Source of the DNA: JAZNSB01 sp045590955
Lineage (GTDB): Bacteria > Pseudomonadota > Alphaproteobacteria > RF32 > CAG-239
Direction of reading: 5' to 3'
Assembly: GCA_045590955.1 (NCBI GenBank)
Contig: JAZNSB010000059.1
Coordinates: 12,280 to 76,279, forward strand
Length of the DNA: 64,000 bases
Under the pieces are notes generated by a model that worked only from the letters and a program-made list of their open reading frames with translations, did no database searches and was not told where the DNA came from. This document shows positions 23,859 through 33,176 of this stretch, piece by piece. Positions within the stretch are counted from its first letter, which is position 1. Each line of letters opens with the position of its first letter. The translations under genes and the position numbers were made by a program.

Positions 23859-24206
23859 TTAAATCTGTTTTTTTTCTGCATCTATCAATATAGCCGTCAA
23901 AAACATGATAATTGTTGCTATGGCAAAACCACCACAAAACAACAAAAATGCTCCGTCGTCTTCAACTTCTCTGGGCACACTTGTATATATAAAGGCCACA
24001 CAGGTTCCAAACATTACCGGCATAGAAGTTATGCTCAACACCCTTGGTCTGATAAACCAAACCAACAGCTGCAAAATCAAACCGGCCAGTGCAATAAGAC
24101 AGATAGCCTGCCAGTCAATAGGCCAAAAAAAGCATACGCACAGCGCCCAAAAAAATGTTGCAAAAGAGGGCATAAGCAACGCAGATAAATTTTTTTTAAG
24201 TTTCAT
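23859..24206 (-). CDS. Small integral membrane protein, unknown
   Basis: 115 aa. Four hydrophobic segments can be seen at about 10-28, 32-51, 60-75 and 85-107, in two hairpins; N- and C-termini are basic (MKLKK, DAEKKQI). No family recognised. Monocistronic, closed by a strong terminator. Confidence 0.6.
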   Translation of the reverse strand: MKLKKNLSALLMPSFATFFWALCVCFFWPIDWQAICLIALAGLILQLLVWFIRPRVLSITSMPVMFGTCVAFIYTSVPREVEDDGAFLLFCGGFAIATIIMFLTAILIDAEKKQI

Positions 24207-24340
24207 AACCTCATAATTTTTAGTGACACATTCTTAAAACAATGAATACAGATTTACATTTATTTATTAAAAAAGCAACAGTTTTTTTTGACTCCTAAAA
24301 CAAAAACATATAAGCTATTGAACAAAAAAGAGGCTTAAAA

Positions 24341-25279
24341 ATGACAGAAACAAAAAAAGCAAGTAAAAACCGCACAATCATTTTATCAAAAATTCAAGAA
24401 AAGATGCTGTCACCTGATTTACTCAGTCTGTCTAAACCGGCAACCGTTGCCCAACTCACAAATGCCACAATTAATCAAGATTTAATGGACTGTCTTGATA
24501 AATTACCCAAAAAATTTATAGATTTGTTGTTTATTGACCCTCCATACAATCTAAACAAATCTTTTAACCAGCTAAAATTTAAAAAAACAGATGATGAGCA
24601 CTATCAATCTTGGTTTGAAAGTTGGTTTGAAAAACTTATCCCATGCTTAAAACCAACCGCCTCAGTATATGTTTGTTGCGACTGGGTTTCAAGCCCCGCC
24701 ATATATAATGTTTTAAAAAAACACTTAATTATCAGAAATCGCATTACCTGGGAAAGAGAAAAAGGCAGAGGTGCAAAAAACAACTGGAAAAACTGCTCAG
24801 AAGACATTTGGTTTGCCACAATGTCAGATGATTATTACTTTAACTGTGATGCCGTAAAACTCAAAAAAAGAGTTCTTGCCCCATATAAAGATAAATCCGG
24901 TCAACCAAAAGACTGGCAAGAAAGTGATAATGGAAAATATCGCTTAACACACCCGTCAAACCTGTGGAATGACATCTCTATCCCTTTTTGGTCAATGCCT
25001 GAAAACACAGATCATCCCACTCAAAAGCCTGAAAAACTTGTTGCAAAAATCATTTTAGCATCAAGCAAAGAAAAAGACTTTGTCTTTGACCCGTTTTTGG
25101 GCTCGGGCACAACCTCTGTTGTTGCAAAAAAATTAAATCGCAAATTCTGTGGTATTGAGCAAGACAAACACTTTGCCCTCACTGCCCTTCGCAGATTGCA
25201 AATGGCAGAAGAGAACAAAGAAATACAAGGCTATCATGAAGGCCTGTTTTGGGAACGCAATTCACATCCCAAAAAGTAA
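24341..25279 (+). CDS. Beta-class DNA N6-adenine (or N4-cytosine) methyltransferase
   Basis: 312 aa. Motif IV DPPYNL at 66-71 comes before motif I DPFLGSGTT at about 250-258, the order of beta-class enzymes such as CcrM, HinfI and RsrI. DPPY is typical of N6-adenine methylation. It also has the class-typical NLWNDISIP and HPTQKPEKL segments. It lacks the C-terminal extension of CcrM and has an extended insert after motif IV (WEREKGRGAKNNWKN) resembling RsrI-like enzymes, so the target is not assigned. No endonuclease gene is adjacent. Its stop abuts the aspS stop. Confidence 0.9.
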   Translation: MTETKKASKNRTIILSKIQEKMLSPDLLSLSKPATVAQLTNATINQDLMDCLDKLPKKFIDLLFIDPPYNLNKSFNQLKFKKTDDEHYQSWFESWFEKLIPCLKPTASVYVCCDWVSSPAIYNVLKKHLIIRNRITWEREKGRGAKNNWKNCSEDIWFATMSDDYYFNCDAVKLKKRVLAPYKDKSGQPKDWQESDNGKYRLTHPSNLWNDISIPFWSMPENTDHPTQKPEKLVAKIILASSKEKDFVFDPFLGSGTTSVVAKKLNRKFCGIEQDKHFALTALRRLQMAEENKEIQGYHEGLFWERNSHPKK

Positions 25280-27043
25280 TTAATCTTTTGCTACAATGCA
25301 AATTCCCAACTCTTTAAGTTGCTCCGGCGTAACATTGCTTGGAGCTTGCATCATCAAATCTTGTGCTTTACCATTTAACGGGAAAGCAATCACATCACGA
25401 ATAATTGGCTCATCCAAAAGCAACATGATAATTCTATCAACACCAAAAGCAGAACCGGCGTGAGGAGGTGCACCAAACTTAAACGCATTTATCATACCCC
25501 CAAATTTCTCATCCACAACAGAATTTGCATATCCGGCAATTTCAAATGCCTTATACATAATTTGCGGATTATGGTTTCTAACTGCACCGGACAAAATTTC
25601 AGCGCCGTTACAAACCAAATCATATTGATATGCCAATATATCTAACGGATTTTTGTTAAGTAGAGCATCCATTTCGCCCTGAGGCATAGAAAACGGATTA
25701 TGAGAAAATTCCACTTTTCCGGTTTCCTCATTTTCTTCATACATCGGAAAATCCACAATCCATGCAAACTTAACGGCATTTTTATCTGTCAGGTTCAAAT
25801 CATTTGCCAATTTTTCACGCAATTTTCCTGCAAACTTAGGCAATGTTTTTGTATTGCCCGTCACAAAGAAAACAGCTCCGTTATCAGGCACATTAAGTTC
25901 TTGTTTAATCTGATTTTGTTTCTCAGGTGTCAACACTCGGGCCAATCCCTTATTTCCTTCTTGCAAATAAGAAACATACGCCACACCGCCAAAACCGTTT
26001 TCTTTTCCAAAGGCATCTATTTTATCAAAGAAAGATCTGGGGTTTGTTGCCACATCTTTTACCACAATGGCTCTTACAATGTTTCCTTCCTTAACTTTTT
26101 CATCATATACAGAAAAACCGCTGTCCCCAAACAAGTGAGTTGCTTCTTGTATTTCAAGCGGATTTCTCAAATCAGGCTTATCTGTTCCATATTTAAGCAT
26201 AGAAAGGTTATATGGAATATGAACGAACGGTTTTGCATCTACTGTTTTTTGCGGATTAAATTCCACAAAGATAGTGTGCAATACATTTTCAATTACGGCA
26301 AAAACGTCTTCTTGAGTTGCAAAACTCATTTCCATATCCATCTGATAAAATTCTCCGGGAGACCTGTCTGCTCTTGGATCCTCGTCTCTAAAACACGGAG
26401 CAATTTGAAAATATCTGTCAAAACCAGACACCATCAACAGCTGTTTAAATTGTTGCGGAGCTTGTGGTAAAGCAAAAAATTTACCGGGATTTAGTCTTGA
26501 CGGCACCAAAAAATCTCTTGCACCTTCAGGAGAAGAAGAAGTTAAAATCGGAGTTTGAAATTCATTAAAACCGCTTTCAAACATTAACTCTCTAATTCTT
26601 TTTATTACCTTTGAGCGCAAAATTATATTGTTATGGATTCTTTCTTTTCTCAAATCTAAAAAACGATATTTCAAACGAATATCTTCCGGAGCATCATCTT
26701 CCACTGCAATTTGAAATGGAATAATCTCAGATGTTGAATAAACTTTCAAAGAATTTACTTTAATTTCAATATCTCCTGTCGGCATATTTTTATTTATACT
26801 TTCTCTTTTAATAACTTCTCCTTCAATACCAATCACAGATTCTGCTCTTAATGCATCAATTTGATTAAACAAATCTGAAGAAGAATCAAACACACATTGT
26901 GTAATGCCGTAATGGTCTCGCAAATCCACAAAGCACAAATTACCCAAATTTCTTTTGCGATGTATCCAACCTGCCAGTTTTACTGTTTTTTGCACATCAG
27001 CCAGTCTTAACTCGCCACATGTATGAGAACGATATTGATGCAT
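25280..27043 (-). CDS. aspS: Aspartyl-tRNA synthetase
   Basis: 587 aa class II synthetase. Seen: N-terminal OB anticodon-binding domain (AGWIHRKRNLGNLCFVDLRD), motif 2 (CFRDEDPRADR), the bacterial GAD insertion in the middle, and motif 3 (GSAFGVDRIIMLL). In alphaproteobacteria this enzyme is often non-discriminating (Asp/Asn). No gatCAB or asnS is in the window, so that is undecided. AGGAAAAAATT precedes the ATG. It abuts the convergent methyltransferase gene with no spacer. Confidence 0.97.
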   Translation of the reverse strand: MHQYRSHTCGELRLADVQKTVKLAGWIHRKRNLGNLCFVDLRDHYGITQCVFDSSSDLFNQIDALRAESVIGIEGEVIKRESINKNMPTGDIEIKVNSLKVYSTSEIIPFQIAVEDDAPEDIRLKYRFLDLRKERIHNNIILRSKVIKRIRELMFESGFNEFQTPILTSSSPEGARDFLVPSRLNPGKFFALPQAPQQFKQLLMVSGFDRYFQIAPCFRDEDPRADRSPGEFYQMDMEMSFATQEDVFAVIENVLHTIFVEFNPQKTVDAKPFVHIPYNLSMLKYGTDKPDLRNPLEIQEATHLFGDSGFSVYDEKVKEGNIVRAIVVKDVATNPRSFFDKIDAFGKENGFGGVAYVSYLQEGNKGLARVLTPEKQNQIKQELNVPDNGAVFFVTGNTKTLPKFAGKLREKLANDLNLTDKNAVKFAWIVDFPMYEENEETGKVEFSHNPFSMPQGEMDALLNKNPLDILAYQYDLVCNGAEILSGAVRNHNPQIMYKAFEIAGYANSVVDEKFGGMINAFKFGAPPHAGSAFGVDRIIMLLLDEPIIRDVIAFPLNGKAQDLMMQAPSNVTPEQLKELGICIVAKD

Positions 27044-27112
27044 AATTTTTTCCTTCTTTTAAGTTTTATTACAGATTGTTTTATTCTTTTAAAACAATAA
27101 ATTCAAGTAAAT

Positions 27113-27994
27113 TTACATATTTCTTTGAATAATAAAGTCTGCCAGTTCTTTTAAGATTGTTGCTTTTTCTCCAAACATATCCAAAGATTGTTTTGCCTGC
27201 TCAGTCAAATCTTGTTCCATTTGCTTTGCCTTTTCCAAACCATAAAGCGTTACAAATGTCACTTTTCCTTGTTCTTTGTCTTTTCTCAAAGTTTTGCCCA
27301 CAAGCTTTGCATCTCCCTGATAATCTAAAATATCGTCAGATATCTGAAATGTCATTCCAATGTTGGTTGCATACTTAAGCAAAGCTTGTGTTTCTTCAGC
27401 ACTTGCATTTCCCAAAACAGCACCGGCTTCAATTGCATATTTAAGCAATCTTCCCGTTTTCATTTTTTCAATTCTGGCAATCAAATTTTCATCTTTTTGC
27501 GGATTTTTTTCTGCATACAAATCAAGCATCTGTCCGGCAACCATTCCGTCATAAGCACCGGCGGCATTTGCCAACAATTTAACCAGTTTACACTTTTTCT
27601 CATCAGATAGTTTTGCATCTGCAATAACCTCAAAAGCCTTTGTCAACAATCCGTCTCCGGCAATAATAGCCGTTGCTTCATCAAATTGTTTATGGCAAGT
27701 TGGCTTTCCGCGTCTGAAATCATCATTATCCATTGCCGGCAAATCATCATGAATTAAAGAATATGTATGCAACATTTCCAAAGATACCCCCACATCAATG
27801 GCATCTTCAAAACTCAGTCCGAACATTTTGGCACAATTATACACCAAAAACGGTCTCAATCTTTTTCCACCGGCTTTTACGGAATATTCCATTGCTTCAA
27901 TCACTCTTTTTTCTGCTCCATCCGGCTTTGCAAAAAAACGGTCCAACTGAGCATTAAACTGCTCAGAAAAATTTTCAATTTCAGTCAAAATCAT
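27113..27994 (-). CDS. ispA: Farnesyl diphosphate synthase (polyprenyl synthetase)
   Basis: 293 aa. Condenses DMAPP/GPP with IPP. Seen: GGKRLRP; first aspartate-rich motif HDDLPAMDNDDFRRG at about 82-96; and the second, DDILDYQGD. Two residues before the first motif lie small or aromatic side chains (YSLIHDD) consistent with a C15 product of the bacterial FPP type. It overlaps xseB by ATGA, the common xseB-ispA arrangement; dxs is not next to it here. Confidence 0.93.
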   Translation of the reverse strand: MILTEIENFSEQFNAQLDRFFAKPDGAEKRVIEAMEYSVKAGGKRLRPFLVYNCAKMFGLSFEDAIDVGVSLEMLHTYSLIHDDLPAMDNDDFRRGKPTCHKQFDEATAIIAGDGLLTKAFEVIADAKLSDEKKCKLVKLLANAAGAYDGMVAGQMLDLYAEKNPQKDENLIARIEKMKTGRLLKYAIEAGAVLGNASAEETQALLKYATNIGMTFQISDDILDYQGDAKLVGKTLRKDKEQGKVTFVTLYGLEKAKQMEQDLTEQAKQSLDMFGEKATILKELADFIIQRNM

Positions 27995-28227
27995 TCTTCG
28001 TCACTTTCAAATTTTGTTAAAGATACACTTCCGTCTTCATTCATGCATATTTTTTCAATTTTAAGCTCAGCTTCTTTAAGTTTTTGTTCACAAAACTTTT
28101 TCAATTTCATTGCTTTTTCATAAGATACTGCAGCATCTTCAAGCTTCACCTTACCGCTTTCCAGCTCTTTTACAATTTGTTCCAAATCGCCAAGGGCTGT
28201 TTCAAAAGTTAAATTTTCTTCAGACAT
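27991..28227 (-). CDS. xseB: Exodeoxyribonuclease VII small subunit
   Basis: 78 aa. Small helical subunit that activates XseA. Seen: the characteristic helix-turn-helix LTFETALGDLEQIVKELESG followed by KLEDAAVSYEKAMKLKKFCEQKL. Upstream of ispA with ATGA overlap. GGGAGAGAAT serves as ribosome site. Confidence 0.95.
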   Translation of the reverse strand: MSEENLTFETALGDLEQIVKELESGKVKLEDAAVSYEKAMKLKKFCEQKLKEAELKIEKICMNEDGSVSLTKFESDEE

Positions 28228-28350
28228 ATTCTCTCCCGAATTTTTTTGATTATTATTTTCATATCATATTAAAGTTTATATATCAATTAGCTTTATAACA
28301 CATTTTAACAACTTAAATAACGATTACATTCTTTGCCAAGGAGATTTATC

Positions 28351-28614
28351 ATGAACACAGAACAACTAGCACGTATATTACAACTTTTATCCAACCCTAA
28401 AAGACTTCAAATTCTTTTTTTACTAAAAGAAAAAGAACAAAATGTAAAATCCATTGAAGAACAAATAGACTTATCTCAGTCAGCTTTATCGCAACACTTG
28501 GCTTTATTAAGAAAATTTGACATTGTCCAGACAAAAAGAGTTGCCCAAAACATTTTTTATTCTATAAAAGACCAAAAAGTATTGTCTATATTGGAGTTAC
28601 TCAGCAAATTATAA
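28351..28614 (+). CDS. ArsR-family winged-helix regulator
   Basis: 87 aa from the ATG after AAGGAGATTTATC; the TTG at 28333 is rejected. Single winged-helix domain: LARILQLLSNPKRLQILFLL, recognition helix QIDLSQSALSQHLALL, and wing KRVAQNIFYSI. No Cys or His metal site typical of ArsR/SmtB is evident, so it may belong to a non-metal group such as BigR-type sulfur sensors, although no redox cysteine is visible either. Convergent with rnd, 6-bp overlap. Target unknown. Confidence 0.88.
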   Translation: MNTEQLARILQLLSNPKRLQILFLLKEKEQNVKSIEEQIDLSQSALSQHLALLRKFDIVQTKRVAQNIFYSIKDQKVLSILELLSKL

Positions 28615-29760
28615 AGTTGTGATTTTCACATTTTTTCTTTTTGCATCAAAACCAAAAGCAATTTTTCCGTCTCTTAAAAGCAGAGCATCCTTACCAAACA
28701 CATCAAATCTCCATCCGCTTAAAAGAGGATTTTGTTTATCATCAAAAGATGCCAAGCGCTTTAAATCATCTTCCGTTGCAATCAGTCTTGCCACAATACC
28801 AGTTTCCAAACTTTTTAATTTGAGCAAAAGCTTCATCAATTCCAACAAACCCGGACAATAATTTCCGCCCCCCTCTGTTTCCAACTTAACATAGTCTTTA
28901 GCAGATAGTTTCTTAAAGTTTTCAACCACCTGCAAAATTTCAACAGCCAATTTTCCTTCCACAATATCTTTACGCATGTTTCTAATGTTTGCCAACTGTT
29001 CATGAGTGGTAGGGCATTCAGAAGCAATGTTCAGCAAACATTCATCTTTTACAATGTTTTGTCTTGGCAAATTTTTTCGTTTTGCTCTTTCTTCTCGCCA
29101 AGCTGCTAATTCTCTCAGCAGAGTCAAAAATCTTACATTATGAGATCTGTGCTTAATTTTTTTCCATGCATCTTTTGGATCTGTTTCATATGTATTTTCA
29201 TCAGATAAAATTTTTAATTCTTCAAAACAACACTCTTCATGTTTGTTGTGCTCTAATTTTTTCTTCAGAAACAAGTAAATGTCTTTCAAATAAGTCACAT
29301 CACAAATTGCATAATTAAGCTGTTTTTCATCAAGCGGGCGTTTACTCCAATTTGTAAGCCTGCAAGTCTTATCTAATTCTGCCTTACAAACAAACCTTAC
29401 CAAATTTTCATAACTGATAGATTCTCCAAAACCGCAAGCCATCGCCGCTACTTGAGTATCAAATATATTTTGAGGTATTTTTCCGCTTATATTATATAAA
29501 ATTTCAATGTCTTGTCTTCCCGAATGAAAAACCTTAACCACATTTTGGTTTTGCATCAAATCAAAAAAACTCTGCAAATTAATATCTTCTGCCAAAGGGT
29601 CTATTATCACATCATTTTTTTCAGAGCCCACCTGAATAAGGCACAATTTTGCATAATATGTTTTTTCTCTCAAAAACTCTAAATCAACGGTTATAAATTT
29701 ATCATTTTCCAAAGATTTACAAAAATCATTAAGTTCTGCTGTTGTAGTAATAAGTTTCAT
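28609..29760 (-). CDS. rnd: Ribonuclease D
   Basis: 383 aa from MKLITTT; the ATG ten codons upstream lacks a ribosome site whereas this one has TGGAAAA. 3'-5' exonuclease maturing tRNA and other stable RNAs. Seen: DEDD exonuclease motifs ITVDLEFLRE, VFHSGRQDIEIL and YAICDVTYL; then HRDC-like helical domains (RELAAWREERAKRKNLPR). Normal length. Confidence 0.94.
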   Translation of the reverse strand: MKLITTTAELNDFCKSLENDKFITVDLEFLREKTYYAKLCLIQVGSEKNDVIIDPLAEDINLQSFFDLMQNQNVVKVFHSGRQDIEILYNISGKIPQNIFDTQVAAMACGFGESISYENLVRFVCKAELDKTCRLTNWSKRPLDEKQLNYAICDVTYLKDIYLFLKKKLEHNKHEECCFEELKILSDENTYETDPKDAWKKIKHRSHNVRFLTLLRELAAWREERAKRKNLPRQNIVKDECLLNIASECPTTHEQLANIRNMRKDIVEGKLAVEILQVVENFKKLSAKDYVKLETEGGGNYCPGLLELMKLLLKLKSLETGIVARLIATEDDLKRLASFDDKQNPLLSGWRFDVFGKDALLLRDGKIAFGFDAKRKNVKITTL

Positions 29761-29832
29761 TTTTCCATCCGGTATATTAACTTTTTGCATTATATAACCA
29801 CATATCCTATTTTCAAGAATTTTCTCACAAAA

Positions 29833-29855
29833 AAAGGCGGTAAAAAACCGCCTTT
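29833..29855 (-). terminator. Terminator after the DsbA-like gene
   Basis: AAAGGCGGT/ACCGCCTTT stem and short A/T loop with a T7 tract on the minus strand (and CTTTTTT on the plus). Confidence 0.85.
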
Positions 29856-29876
29856 CTTTTTTACAATTGCAAAGAG

Positions 29877-30620
29877 TTATTTCAAAGCATTAATTGCGTT
29901 TTGAATAACACCTTCATCAATAGTTTGCAATACTTGACCGTTTAAGATCAATGTTGGTACGCCGTTTACATTGATTTTTTGAGCTAATTGAGAAGTTTCT
30001 CTCAAAATTTCTGCAACTTTTGCAGATTCCATATCAACTTTCAATTTTTTCATATCAACTCCGGCTTTTTCAGCCAATTCATCAACTTTTTCTGGGCTCA
30101 AAGCACCTTTATGATCCATCAAAGCATCATAAACAGGAGCATATTTGCCTTGTTCATTTGCAGCCAAAGCAGCTTTTGCGGCATACAAAGAATTAGAACC
30201 CAAGAATGTCAATTCTTTAGCAACAACTTTTACATCCGGATTCTTTGCAATAATGTTCTTCAAAGCCGGATATAATCTGTGACAAAAACCACAAGAGAAA
30301 TCAAAGAATTCTACCAATACAATTTTTCCGTCCGGATTACCGATAATTGGAGAATTTGGGTTGTTGTTAATTTCATCCAAAGAAGCCTCAATAGCTTCTC
30401 TTGCTTTTGCCTGAGCTCTTTCTCTTTCTTGTTGTTCATAAGCTTGCATAGCTTTAATCACAACTTCAGGATTGCTGAGCAAAGCTTTTTCAACTTTTGT
30501 TGCAGAACATTTGCAGAATGTGCAAACCAAAGCTACAACGGCAATTACCAATGCGAGCAAAGCCACATATAATGGATTAGACACGCAGCTACATACTTTT
30601 CCTTTAACAATTTTTTTCAT
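29877..30620 (-). CDS. DsbA/BdbD-like periplasmic disulfide oxidoreductase
   Basis: 247 aa. Seen: N-terminal membrane anchor at about 16-36 flanked by cysteines (VCSCVSN before it, CTFCKCSA after it); a helical linker; and a DsbA-type thioredoxin domain with FDFSCGFCHRLYP (CGFC at 110-113), helical insertion, and cis-Pro loop NGVPTLIL. It resembles the Com1/DsbA-like thiol oxidoreductases of alphaproteobacteria. The five extra cysteines around the anchor are unusual. Monocistronic, closed by a terminator. Likely works with the DsbD-like protein at 17104. Confidence 0.9.
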   Translation of the reverse strand: MKKIVKGKVCSCVSNPLYVALLALVIAVVALVCTFCKCSATKVEKALLSNPEVVIKAMQAYEQQERERAQAKAREAIEASLDEINNNPNSPIIGNPDGKIVLVEFFDFSCGFCHRLYPALKNIIAKNPDVKVVAKELTFLGSNSLYAAKAALAANEQGKYAPVYDALMDHKGALSPEKVDELAEKAGVDMKKLKVDMESAKVAEILRETSQLAQKINVNGVPTLILNGQVLQTIDEGVIQNAINALK

Positions 30621-30759
30621 GATATTCCTTCTTTAATTAAAGATTAAAAACGAGATTATATTAGAATCAATAAATTTTATTTACAAGACTATTTTTATGT
30701 TATTTACAACTCTTTCTTTTCAATCTAACATAATAAAAAAAGACATAAAGGACACAACA

Positions 30760-31419
30760 ATGTTATCACCCAAATATTCTATTTTTGCAAAGACACGCAG
30801 CCTTGAAAATAAAATTGATCACTTTCACGATAAATTAATAGATGTTTCACTTGTTTTCAAGCGCATCATCAAAATATATTTAAAGCACAAACGCAATAAA
30901 GACTTTACTCAGCTCAGCAAAGACATCAAACACATAGAACATGATGCAGACACATTAAGAAGAGACATTGAAAACAGTCTTTATACACACAATCTTATTC
31001 CTGATTTAAGAGCAGATGTTTTGCATTTAGTAGAAAACCTGGATAAAATAATCAATAAGATTGATGAGGTTACATATTCTTTTTACGTAGAACAACCTGA
31101 CATTCCGGAAATTTATCACGAACGAGTTTTAGAGCTTTGCAAAGAAATTTGTGAATGCACACAAAACACCGGCATGGCATCCAGAGCTTTTTTCAGAGAC
31201 ATCAGCTGTGTCAGAGATTTCAGCCAAAAAGTTTATTTTATTGAGCATGAAACAGACATAATCTGTGGCAAATTAAAAGAAGAAATTTTTTCATCAGACT
31301 TAGATTTGGCCCACAAAATTCAGCTCCGCAATTTTTTAGATTCCATTGCCGACATTGCCGACATTGCAGAAGATTGCATTGATGAGCTTTTAATTTTTGC
31401 CATTAAGAGAGATATATAA
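30760..31419 (+). CDS. DUF47 / PhoU-like phosphate transport regulator
   Basis: 219 aa from the ATG after AAAGGACACAAC; the longer frame from 30697 is rejected. All-helical PhoU-like protein (TIGR00153 family) normally cotranscribed with a Pit transporter and thought to modulate it. Seen: KHIEHDADTLRRDIE and the second-repeat equivalent YFIEHETDIICGKLKEEI, which contain the E-x2-D/E-x3-D metal-cluster motifs of PhoU repeats. The stop overlaps the pit ATG by one base. Confidence 0.9.
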   Translation: MLSPKYSIFAKTRSLENKIDHFHDKLIDVSLVFKRIIKIYLKHKRNKDFTQLSKDIKHIEHDADTLRRDIENSLYTHNLIPDLRADVLHLVENLDKIINKIDEVTYSFYVEQPDIPEIYHERVLELCKEICECTQNTGMASRAFFRDISCVRDFSQKVYFIEHETDIICGKLKEEIFSSDLDLAHKIQLRNFLDSIADIADIAEDCIDELLIFAIKRDI

Positions 31420-32468
31420 TGATAAGTTTTTTTGCATTTTTATCCAGTGGTCTTTTTCTTGGTTGGTCATTAGGAGCCAATGATGCCTCAAACATTTTTG
31501 GCACAGCCATTGGTGCAAAAATGATAAAATTTCGCACAGCCGCCATATTATCATCCATTTTTGTAATCATTGGTGCAGTATATGCCGGCTCAGGCACCAG
31601 CCAATCTTTAGGAGAGCTTGGCTCCATAGATGCCATTGGTGGAGCATTTGTCACAGCACTTTCTGCTGCTTTAACCATATATTGGATGTCTACTTTGGGT
31701 TTAAGTGTATCCACCACTCAGGGAATTGTAGGTGCCATTATCGGGTGGAACATTTTTGCCGGCAAAAGCACAGACTTTGAGGTTTTGCGCACAATTGTTT
31801 CCACATGGATTATCTGCCCGCTTTTAGCTGGATTGTTTGCCATTATCATATATTTTATAATAAAAAAATCCCTTCGCAAATCAAAAACACATTTAATAAG
31901 ACAAGATTTTTACACCCGTATTGGCTTAATTATTGCCGGCATTTTCGGAGCATATGCTCTTGGAGCCAACAACATTGCCAACATCATGGGAGTATTCATA
32001 AAAACCTCACCTTTACAACCGCTTATTATCTGTGGACATACCATTTTAACCCCTGTTCAGATATTGTTTTTGCTGGGTGGAATTGCCATTAGCGTTGGCA
32101 TTTGCACATATTCCAAAAGAGTAATAGAAACGGTCGGAACTTCAATCATGCGCATGTCTCCTGTTGTTGCGTTTATTGTTGTATTATCTCAGGCGCTTGT
32201 GCTGTTTATTTTTTCCTCAACCTGGTTACAACAATTGCTCATCACATACAATTTACCACGCATACCTCTTGTTCCTGTTTCCAGTTCTCAAGCGGTCATA
32301 GGGGCCATACTTGGCATTGGGCTGGTAAAGGGTGGCAAAAACATAAAATGGTCCATTTTAGGCAAAGTTGCTCTTGGCTGGGTTGTAACACCGCTTGTTG
32401 CCGGCACAATTTGTTTCATATGCCTGTTTTTCATTGAAAACGTTTTCATGATAAAGGCATACAATTAA
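31419..32468 (+). CDS. pit: Inorganic phosphate transporter, Pit family
   Basis: 349 aa, about ten membrane helices. Two inverted repeats carry the family signature: SLGANDASNIFGTAIGA near the N-terminus and ALGANNIANIMGVF in the second half; also STTQGIVGAIIGW and SSSQAVIGAILGIG. Couples low-affinity phosphate uptake to a cation gradient. Coupled to the DUF47 gene upstream by one-base overlap, so the pair forms a phosphate uptake unit. Confidence 0.95.
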   Translation: MISFFAFLSSGLFLGWSLGANDASNIFGTAIGAKMIKFRTAAILSSIFVIIGAVYAGSGTSQSLGELGSIDAIGGAFVTALSAALTIYWMSTLGLSVSTTQGIVGAIIGWNIFAGKSTDFEVLRTIVSTWIICPLLAGLFAIIIYFIIKKSLRKSKTHLIRQDFYTRIGLIIAGIFGAYALGANNIANIMGVFIKTSPLQPLIICGHTILTPVQILFLLGGIAISVGICTYSKRVIETVGTSIMRMSPVVAFIVVLSQALVLFIFSSTWLQQLLITYNLPRIPLVPVSSSQAVIGAILGIGLVKGGKNIKWSILGKVALGWVVTPLVAGTICFICLFFIENVFMIKAYN

Positions 32469-32474
32469 GCAAAA

Positions 32475-33176
32475 CTAATTAAAGTTCAGATTATTCCAAC
32501 CTTCTTGTTTAACATCTTTTGGTTTTGCATCTTGTTTTGTTTCCCAAGATTTAATTGGCACTGCAGACTGGTTAACCAAACTTTTTTGTTCTTCTGTCTG
32601 AGGCACCCCAATTGGCAAAACCTGTTTAAGCAACGCCGGAGAAATAAAATCTTTCTTTGTTTTTTCAACAGTTTCAGACAACTTTCTAACAGCATCTTTA
32701 ATTGGCTTTAAGTTAAACGTGCTTGCTTTTCCGCCATAAAACACTGCAAAAGCCTCACACGGGGCAGAAAGCATCACGTCAGCATAATCTACTCCTCGCA
32801 CAAATCTCAACAAAAATCTTGGTTTAATTGTGCAGTCTTCCTGATTTTCCAAATCCACATTATTTCTTTGCATAAACAACAGTTCTGTCAAAGAAGCTGT
32901 CATTTGTTTATTAAACACACCGCAAAAACCTGTCAGGGCCATTCCGTCCAATGTATAACCTGAATAGGCTCTTTTTTTGGCTTCTACGGTATAACAAAAC
33001 ACCTGTTCTGCTTCCAAGATATTTCGCATTGCCGTATCGCCCACAGTTGCATAAATTTCTTCCACCACCTTAGGGCTCTGAGTTGCCACCTGTGCCTTTG
33101 CGGTTGTTATCTGGCCCAAGCAAAGCAAACAAGCCAAAACCAACACTTTTGAAAAATTTCTACCAGTATTCATCAT
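32475..33176 (-). CDS. Secreted protein of unknown function in the prepilin operon
   Basis: 233 aa starting at ATG 33176, picked by AGGAAGCT; this overlaps the end of the upstream 991-aa gene by 17 bp, so translation is coupled. Signal peptide of about 26 residues (VLVLACLLCLGQITTAKA, then QVAT). The mature part has about four cysteines (VFCYTV, TGFCGVF, EDCTIK, APCEAF) that could form two disulfides, and a Lys/Gln-rich C-terminal tail. Not recognised. Coupling to the prepilin-like gene suggests an export, assembly or periplasmic partner role. Confidence 0.7.
   Translation of the reverse strand: MMNTGRNFSKVLVLACLLCLGQITTAKAQVATQSPKVVEEIYATVGDTAMRNILEAEQVFCYTVEAKKRAYSGYTLDGMALTGFCGVFNKQMTASLTELLFMQRNNVDLENQEDCTIKPRFLLRFVRGVDYADVMLSAPCEAFAVFYGGKASTFNLKPIKDAVRKLSETVEKTKKDFISPALLKQVLPIGVPQTEEQKSLVNQSAVPIKSWETKQDAKPKDVKQEGWNNLNFN

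Noticed and set aside
24341..25279. Naming the methyltransferase CcrM
   Set aside because: Motif order fits, but the CcrM C-terminal extension is absent and the insert after motif IV differs; specificity cannot be assigned from sequence.
25700..26470. 256-codon open frame antisense to aspS
   Set aside because: It lies wholly inside a well-supported synthetase gene and its translation is low-complexity Phe/Ile/Cys-rich, the usual shadow of AT-rich coding sequence.
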